Shown: positions 32,328 to 36,981 of the stretch, piece by piece
Numbering within the stretch: the stretch's first letter is position 1
How the letters are laid out: the number at the start of each line of letters is the position of its first letter
NCBI RefSeq assembly: GCF_001552555.1
Contig: NZ_BCRK01000043.1
Coordinates: forward strand, 1 to 36,981
Origin: Nocardiopsis trehalosi NBRC 14201
GTDB taxonomy: Bacteria; Actinomycetota; Actinomycetes; Streptosporangiales; Streptosporangiaceae
DNA: 36,981 bases
Reading direction: 5' to 3'
Program-made: the position numbers and the translations under genes
Notes under the pieces: model-generated
Told to the model about the DNA's origin: nothing
The model's database searches: none
The model's input: the letters and a program-made list of their open reading frames with translations, nothing else

Positions 32328-34142
32328 ATGACCGCTGAGAGAGTGAGCGCGCAGACCGCCCCCGAACCCGGCGCCGACGACTTCGACTACGACGTGGTCG
32401 TGGTCGGCTCGGGCTTCGGCGGCTCCGTCACCGCGCTGCGGCTGACCGAGAAGGGCTACCGGGTCGGCGTCCTGGAGGCCGGGCGCCGCTACACCCCCGA
32501 CATGCTCCCCGAGACCTCCTGGGACCTGCGCAACTTCCTGTGGGCGCCCGCTCTCGGCTGCTACGGCATCCAGCGCATCCACCTGCTCCGGGACGTGATG
32601 ATCCTGGGCGGCGCGGGCGTGGGCGGCGGGTCGCTGAACTACGCCAACACCCTGTACCAGCCGCTGGACGACTTCTACGACGACCCGCAGTGGAGCGGCA
32701 TCACCGACTGGCGCGGCGAACTCGCCCCCTACTACGACCAGGCGCGGCGCATGCTGGGCGTGCGCGCCAACCCCACCATGACCCCCTCCGACGTGCACCT
32801 GAAGGCGGTGGCCGAGGAGATGGGCGTGGGCGACTCCTTCACCCTCGCCCCGGTCGGGGTGTTCTTCGGCGACGGCGGCGACGGCGACGGCTCGGCCACC
32901 GCCCGCCCCGGCGAGACGACGGCCGACCCCTACTTCGGCGGCGCCGGGCCGCGCCGCCGGGCCTGCGTCGAGTGCGGGTCGTGCATGACCGGCTGCCGCA
33001 GGGGCGCCAAGAACACGCTGATGGAGAACTACCTGTACTTCGCCGAGCGGGGCGGCGCGGTCGTCCACCCCATGACCACGGTCGAGCGGGTGCGCGAGCT
33101 CCCGGCCGCGCGCGGCGGCGGGTACGCCGTCGACACGCTCGCCACCGGCGCGCCCCGGCGCCGCGCGAACGCCCGCACGTTCACCGCCCGCCAGGTGGTC
33201 CTGGCCGCCGGCACCTACGGCACGCAGACCCTGCTGCACCGGATGCGCGACACCGGACTGCTGCCCCGGGTCTCCGCCCGGCTGGGCGCGCTGACCCGCA
33301 CCAACTCCGAGGCGCTGGCGGGCGCGATGACCCGGCACATGGACCCGCCGGAGGACTTCACCCAGGGGGTGGCGATCACGTCGTCCATCCACCCCGACGA
33401 CCACACCCACATCGAGCCGGTCCGCTACGGCAAGGGGTCCAACGCCATGGGCCTGCTGTCCACCATCCAGGTGCCCGGCGGCGGGCGGGTGCCGCGCTGG
33501 CTGCGGTTCCTCGGGCTGGCCGCCCGCCACCCCTACGTGTTCGCGCGCAGCCTGTCGGTGCGCCGGTTCTCCGAGCGGACCATCATCGGCCTGGTCATGC
33601 AGTCGCTGGACAACTCGCTGACCACCTACACCCGGCGCGGCCTGCTGGGCGGGCGCCGGCTCACCTCGCGCCAGGGCCACGGCGAACCCAACCCGAGCTG
33701 GATTCCGCAGGGCCAGGAGGCGATGACCCGGCTGGCGGCGCGCATCGACGGGTTCCCCGGCGGCACCGTGGGCGACGTGTTCAACATCCCGCTGACCGCG
33801 CACTTCCTCGGCGGCTGCCCGATCGGCGCCACCCCCGAGGACGGCGTGGTCGACCCCTACCACCGGCTGCACGGCCACCCCGGCATCCACGTGGTGGACG
33901 GGTCGGCGGTCTCGGCGAACCTGGGCGTCAACCCGTCGCTGACGATCACCGCGCAGGCCGAGCGCGCGATGTCGTTCTGGCCGAACAAGGGCGGCACCGA
34001 CCCCCGGCCCGCCCCGGGCGCCGCCTACCGGCGCGTGGCCCCGGTGTTCCCCGACTCCCCCGCGGTGCCCGCGGGCGCCTACGCCGAGCTGCGGTTCACC
34101 CGCTCCCTGCCCCTGACCGTGTCCGCGAAGGCGGCCGACTGA
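32328..34142 (+). CDS. GMC-family FAD oxidoreductase, cholesterol-oxidase-like, with a Cys cluster
   Basis: The 604-residue protein belongs to the GMC flavoenzymes closest to mycobacterial ChoD-type cholesterol oxidase. The FAD-binding motif is VVVGSGFGGSVTALRL (24-39) with ...LEAGRR; GGAGVGGGSLNYAN (94-107) follows. The C-terminus has FLGGCPIGATPEDGVVDPY and the GMC closing segment VVDGSAVSANLGVNPSLTI. Residues 213-223 form CVECGSCMTGC, spacing CX2CX2CX3C, as in 4Fe-4S ferredoxins. I believe ChoD homologues share it, but its cofactor is unknown to me. An insertion of Gly/Asp residues (about 181-190) precedes the cluster. No signal peptide is visible, so it is cytoplasmic. The ATG has an AAGG stretch upstream. 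The substrate (a sterol or other alcohol) is inferred from family only. Confidence 0.9.
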   Translation: MTAERVSAQTAPEPGADDFDYDVVVVGSGFGGSVTALRLTEKGYRVGVLEAGRRYTPDMLPETSWDLRNFLWAPALGCYGIQRIHLLRDVMILGGAGVGGGSLNYANTLYQPLDDFYDDPQWSGITDWRGELAPYYDQARRMLGVRANPTMTPSDVHLKAVAEEMGVGDSFTLAPVGVFFGDGGDGDGSATARPGETTADPYFGGAGPRRRACVECGSCMTGCRRGAKNTLMENYLYFAERGGAVVHPMTTVERVRELPAARGGGYAVDTLATGAPRRRANARTFTARQVVLAAGTYGTQTLLHRMRDTGLLPRVSARLGALTRTNSEALAGAMTRHMDPPEDFTQGVAITSSIHPDDHTHIEPVRYGKGSNAMGLLSTIQVPGGGRVPRWLRFLGLAARHPYVFARSLSVRRFSERTIIGLVMQSLDNSLTTYTRRGLLGGRRLTSRQGHGEPNPSWIPQGQEAMTRLAARIDGFPGGTVGDVFNIPLTAHFLGGCPIGATPEDGVVDPYHRLHGHPGIHVVDGSAVSANLGVNPSLTITAQAERAMSFWPNKGGTDPRPAPGAAYRRVAPVFPDSPAVPAGAYAELRFTRSLPLTVSAKAAD

Positions 34143-34153
34143 GCGAGGCCCCC

Positions 34154-35086
34154 GTGATCCCCCTCCGCCACGCGGCCGACCGCACGGCCTGCGTCCCCAC
34201 CCCCGACGGCGCGCGGCTCCGCGTCCACCTGCGCGGCCCCGAGGACGCGCCGGTCACCGTCGTCCTCGCCCACGGCTGGGCGCAGGGCTCCGACACCTGG
34301 CGGCCCCAGGTGGCCCGCCTGGTGGCGGCCGAGGACGCGCCCGTCCGCACGGTGCGCTGGGACCAGCGGGGGCACGGCGGGTCGACCCTCGGCTCCCGGC
34401 CCCTGCGCACCGGGCTGCTCGCCGAGGACCTGCTGCGGGTGGTCGACGCGTGCGCGCCCCGCGGCCCCGTCGTGCTGGGCGGGCACGCGCTGGGCGGCAT
34501 GGCGGTCCTGGCGCTGGCGGCGGCGCGGCCCGAGCTGTTCGGGACGCGGATCGCCGGGGTGCTGCTGGCGTCGGCCTCGGCCGGCGGGCTGGACACCGCC
34601 CGCCCCGGGTTCCCGCTCGTCCAGCGGGTCCGCGGCGCGGGGTGGCGGGCGGCGATGCGGCTGCTCGCGACCGCCGCCGGCCCCGTGGACCGGGTCCGGG
34701 AGCTGGTGCCGCCGCACCTCGCCGCGCACCGCGCCGTGGTGCGGCGGGCGGTGTTCGGTCCGGTGGCCGACCCGCTGCGGGTCCGCGAGTGCGCGGAGCT
34801 GCTGCACGCGACGCCCACCCGGGTGGTCGCGGACTTCCACCGGGTGCTGATGCGCCACGACGTGACCGGCCGCATCGGCGCGCTGGCGGCCGTGCCCGCG
34901 GTGCTCCTCGCCGGGGGCCGCGACCGGCTGGTCCCGCTGCGGCACGTCCGCGCGCTGGCCCGCGCCCTGCCGGACGCGGAGCTGCGCGTGCTGCCGGCGT
35001 GCGGGCACATGCTGCCGCTGGAGGCGCCGCGCGAGGTCGGCGACGCCCTGGCCGCCCTCTGCCGCACGGCCGCCCGCCCGGGCTGA
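34154..35086 (+). CDS. Alpha/beta-fold hydrolase lacking the catalytic serine
   Basis: The 310-residue protein has the alpha/beta hydrolase fold: strand and oxyanion segment VVLAHGWAQGSDTW (36-49), the WDQRGHG motif (69-75), and the Asp/His of the catalytic machinery (GGRDRLVPLRH and ACGHMLPLE near the C-terminus). The nucleophile elbow, normally G-H-S-x-G, reads GGHALGG: position 112 is Ala, codon GCG at 34487-34489. A TCG Ser codon would differ by one base. The protein is otherwise intact, so it is either inactive, re-purposed, or a recent loss. The GTG at 34154 was chosen because CGAGG lies 5 bases upstream and the GMC gene ends 11 bases before. Co-transcription with the GMC oxidase is likely. 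Confidence 0.88.
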   Translation: MIPLRHAADRTACVPTPDGARLRVHLRGPEDAPVTVVLAHGWAQGSDTWRPQVARLVAAEDAPVRTVRWDQRGHGGSTLGSRPLRTGLLAEDLLRVVDACAPRGPVVLGGHALGGMAVLALAAARPELFGTRIAGVLLASASAGGLDTARPGFPLVQRVRGAGWRAAMRLLATAAGPVDRVRELVPPHLAAHRAVVRRAVFGPVADPLRVRECAELLHATPTRVVADFHRVLMRHDVTGRIGALAAVPAVLLAGGRDRLVPLRHVRALARALPDAELRVLPACGHMLPLEAPREVGDALAALCRTAARPG

Positions 35087-35106
35087 GGGCCGGCGGCCGC
35101 CGCGGG

Positions 35107-36078
35107 TCACGGCAGCAGCAGCGTCTTGCCGAGGGCCGCGCGCTCCTCCAGCGCCCGGTGCGCGTCGGCGGCGCGCTCCAGCGGGAAGGTCTGGCCGATG
35201 ACCGGGCGGACCCGCCCTTCGGCGTGCGCGCGCAGCATCCGCTCGGCCTGGCGCCGGACCCCGTCCGGCGGCAGCCGCAGCTCGTCGATGCCGGCCACGG
35301 TGACGCCGCGCCGGGCGGCGGCCTCGGGGTCGACCGCGGCGAACCGGCCGCCGGCGGCGCCGTGCGCGGAGAACCGGCCCTTGTCGGCGGTGAGGGCGAA
35401 CGCGGCGTCGCCGACCTCGCCGCCCACCCCGTCGAACACCACGTCGGCGCCGTGCGGGCCGAGGGCGGCGCGCGCCCGCTCCGCCCAGTCGGGGCCACCG
35501 GTGTCGACCACGGCGTGCGCGCCCAGGTCGCGCAGCAGTGCGGTCTTGCGGGCACCCCGGGCGGCGGCGACGACGGCCGCCCCCTCGGCGGCGGCGAGCT
35601 GCACGAGCAGCACCCCCATGGCGCCCGCGGCGCCGGTGATCAGCACCCGGTCGCCCGCGCCGATCCGCGCGCCGTCGAGCAGGGTGGTCCCGGTGGCGCC
35701 GTCGGTGGCCAGCGCGGCGGCCTCGTGCAGGCCGACGCCGTCGGGCACCGGGATCAGCGTCGCCGCCGCGGCGGCGACGCGCTCGGCGTAGCCGCCCTCG
35801 TCGGCGAGGTGGGCGGCGACGCGGCGGCCGCGCCAGGCGGGGTCGGTCCCGGGGCCGGTGGCGGACACCGTTCCGGCGACGGCGCCGCCCGGGACGTAGG
35901 GCGGGGTGTGCGCGAAGTACTCCCGCCCCCATCCCGCGCGGATCTGGGTCTCGACGAACACGACGTCGGCCGCCGCGACGTCGATGACGACCTCACCGGG
36001 TCCGGGCCGGGGGTCGGGGACCTCCACCGTCTCCAGGACCTCCGGGCCGCCGAACTCCCGCACCCGTGCCACGCGCAT
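35107..36078 (-). CDS. Zinc-free medium-chain dehydrogenase (quinone oxidoreductase-like)
   Basis: The 323-residue protein is a medium-chain dehydrogenase/reductase of the quinone oxidoreductase branch, which reduces quinones or enones with NADPH. It has MRVARVREFGGPEVLE, the substrate-domain PPYVPGGAVAGTV, and the nucleotide-binding VLITGAAGAMGVLLVQLAAA (144-163) with the GxxGxxG-type turn. It contains no cysteine at all, so the catalytic-zinc ligands of alcohol dehydrogenases are absent. The ATG at 36078 was chosen over an in-frame GTG 15 bases upstream because AGGAG lies 7 bases before it. It follows the MerR gene on the same strand by 77 bases, which suggests control by that regulator. 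Confidence 0.92.
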   Translation of the reverse strand: MRVARVREFGGPEVLETVEVPDPRPGPGEVVIDVAAADVVFVETQIRAGWGREYFAHTPPYVPGGAVAGTVSATGPGTDPAWRGRRVAAHLADEGGYAERVAAAAATLIPVPDGVGLHEAAALATDGATGTTLLDGARIGAGDRVLITGAAGAMGVLLVQLAAAEGAAVVAAARGARKTALLRDLGAHAVVDTGGPDWAERARAALGPHGADVVFDGVGGEVGDAAFALTADKGRFSAHGAAGGRFAAVDPEAAARRGVTVAGIDELRLPPDGVRRQAERMLRAHAEGRVRPVIGQTFPLERAADAHRALEERAALGKTLLLP

Positions 36079-36155
36079 GGCGCCTCTCCTCACTCCTCGG
36101 GGACCGTGGTGCCCAGCATCGGAGATGAAGTGAGGTTGAGGTCAACCCGCGCGGC

Positions 36156-36944
36156 TCAGGCCCCGGGGGCGGGGGTGTCCTCGGGGGCGGGCGGGCCGTC
36201 CTTGGCCTTCTGCAGGTGGTCGAGCAGTTCGGCGAAGTGCTCGCCGAGGACCTCGTGGATGTGCCGGGCCATCGCCTCGGCGAGCATGGCGTCGACGGCG
36301 GTCTCGGCCAGGGGGCGGAGCCGGCGCACCAGGTCGGCGGCCGCGGCGATGTCGGCGCCGTTGAGCAGTCCGTCGGGGGCGTGCGCGGCGAAGATGTGGT
36401 CGGAGACGGTGTCGACCAGCTCGCGCGACGCGGTGTCGACGTGGCCCTGGAGGCGCTCGGCGATGTCCAGCACGGTCTTGACCGACATGCCGGCGGCGAC
36501 GAGTTCGGCGCCGGCGTTGAGCAGGCGCGGGCTGGGCACCCGGAAGCGGACGCCCTCGCGCTCCAGCAGCCCGAGCCGGATGGAGCGGGTGATGTTGGTG
36601 GGGGTGACCTGGCCGCGGAACAGCTGGCGCAGCTCCCCGATGGTGATGTAGCCGGGGAGCTCGTCGGACCGGGGGTCGCCGATGGCCGACTCGAAGCCGA
36701 GGACGTCGGCGAGGTCGCCGCCCCGCTCCCACACGGAGACCAGTTCGCCGATGTTGGCGAAGGTGTAGCCCCGCTTGAGCAGCTGGCCGATCAGGCGCAG
36801 GCGGGCGAGGTGCGCGTCCGTGTAGATGCCGACGCGCCCCTCGCGGCGCGGCGGGGAGAGCAGCCCCCGGTCCTGGTAGACGCGGACGTTGCGGACGGTG
36901 GTCTCCGCCAGGCGCGCGAGCTCGTCGATGCGGTATTCGCCCAT
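36156..36944 (-). CDS. MerR-family transcriptional regulator
   Basis: The 262-residue protein has an N-terminal MerR winged helix-turn-helix (about 3-75): YRIDELARLAETTVRNVRVYQDRGLLSPPRR, then GIYTDAHLARLRLIGQLLKRG. A long C-terminal effector region (about 100-245) follows, helical and without cysteines, so metal sensing of the classical kind is unlikely. MerR proteins usually sit on a dyad in a promoter with a long spacer and activate it. The ATG has no ribosome site; a -10-like TAGGCT (36956-36951) ends 6 bases before it, so the mRNA may be leaderless. It lies upstream of the quinone-oxidoreductase-like gene on the same strand. Confidence 0.93.
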   Translation of the reverse strand: MGEYRIDELARLAETTVRNVRVYQDRGLLSPPRREGRVGIYTDAHLARLRLIGQLLKRGYTFANIGELVSVWERGGDLADVLGFESAIGDPRSDELPGYITIGELRQLFRGQVTPTNITRSIRLGLLEREGVRFRVPSPRLLNAGAELVAAGMSVKTVLDIAERLQGHVDTASRELVDTVSDHIFAAHAPDGLLNGADIAAAADLVRRLRPLAETAVDAMLAEAMARHIHEVLGEHFAELLDHLQKAKDGPPAPEDTPAPGA

Positions 36945-36950
36945 GGGGAC

Positions 36951-36956
36951 AGCCTA
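36951..36956 (-). promoter_or_regulatory. Candidate -10 of a leaderless merR transcript
   Basis: TAGGCT on the minus strand fits the actinobacterial TAnnnT -10 pattern and lies 6 bases before the merR ATG, so transcription could begin at or near the start codon. No convincing -35 can be seen near the window edge. Confidence 0.35.
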
Positions 36957-36981
36957 GATCGTTGATGGGAAATTGGCGCCC

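Overview
The window comes from a very GC-rich actinobacterial chromosome. GC is high at third codon positions throughout, and GTG (once TTG) starts are common. The gene order is the conserved actinobacterial housekeeping neighbourhood ftsY / smc / acylphosphatase-mutM-rnc / rpmF-yceD / coaD / rsmD / recG / rpmB / thiL. Protein content (DUF3515, DUF3105, DUF305, DUF1707, DUF6114, DUF6230) points to Streptosporangiales or Streptomycetales; a Nocardiopsaceae-type genome is my best guess, from recollection of similar loci and not from a search.

Layout. (1) 1-7626, minus strand: ftsY, a BtuC-type permease and BtuF-type lipoprotein behind a cobalamin riboswitch, smc, and a small coiled-coil gene. 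(2) 7952-14624, minus strand: acylphosphatase, mutM, rnc (TTG start), rpmF, yceD (start probably a CTG), coaD, rsmD, recG. (3) 15024-18744: rpmB (+); then, on the minus strand, a membrane-anchored CBM2-like protein and thiL; divergent from thiL, a stand-alone Lrp/AsnC ligand-binding (RAM) protein and a DUF3515 lipoprotein; then a DUF3105 protein on the minus strand. (4) 18876-26448, plus strand: a DUF305 protein, a complete cydABDC operon for cytochrome bd oxidase, and a small exported protein. The cyd promoter carries three tandem 15-bp dyads of the form ACTAC-N5-GTAGT, resembling BlaI/MecI/CopY-family operators. (5) 26495-30082: DUF1707 and DUF3817 proteins (-), then a UvrD-like helicase (+) with an N-terminal RelE/ParE-like domain. 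(6) 30134-35086: a DUF6230-DUF6114 pair (-) divergent from a cholesterol-oxidase-like GMC flavoenzyme with a CX2CX2CX3C cysteine cluster, followed by an alpha/beta hydrolase whose nucleophilic serine is replaced by alanine. (7) 35107-36944, minus strand: a zinc-free quinone-oxidoreductase-like enzyme and a MerR-family regulator.

How the genes work together. The first half is translation, chromosome segregation, DNA repair and cofactor (CoA, thiamine) housekeeping, interrupted by a B12 uptake module that lacks its ATPase. The cyd block is a self-contained unit: oxidase subunits plus the CydDC exporter needed to assemble it, behind one operator-laden promoter. The 30-35 kb block looks like a small cell-surface / sterol- or lipid-oxidation locus. 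Most transcription-unit ends are marked by long, perfect GC hairpins without U-tracts. I see no tRNA, rRNA, insertion sequence, prophage or CRISPR array. The candidates most worth following are the triple operator before cydA, the RelE-UvrD fusion, and the catalytically altered hydrolase beside the Cys-cluster GMC oxidase.
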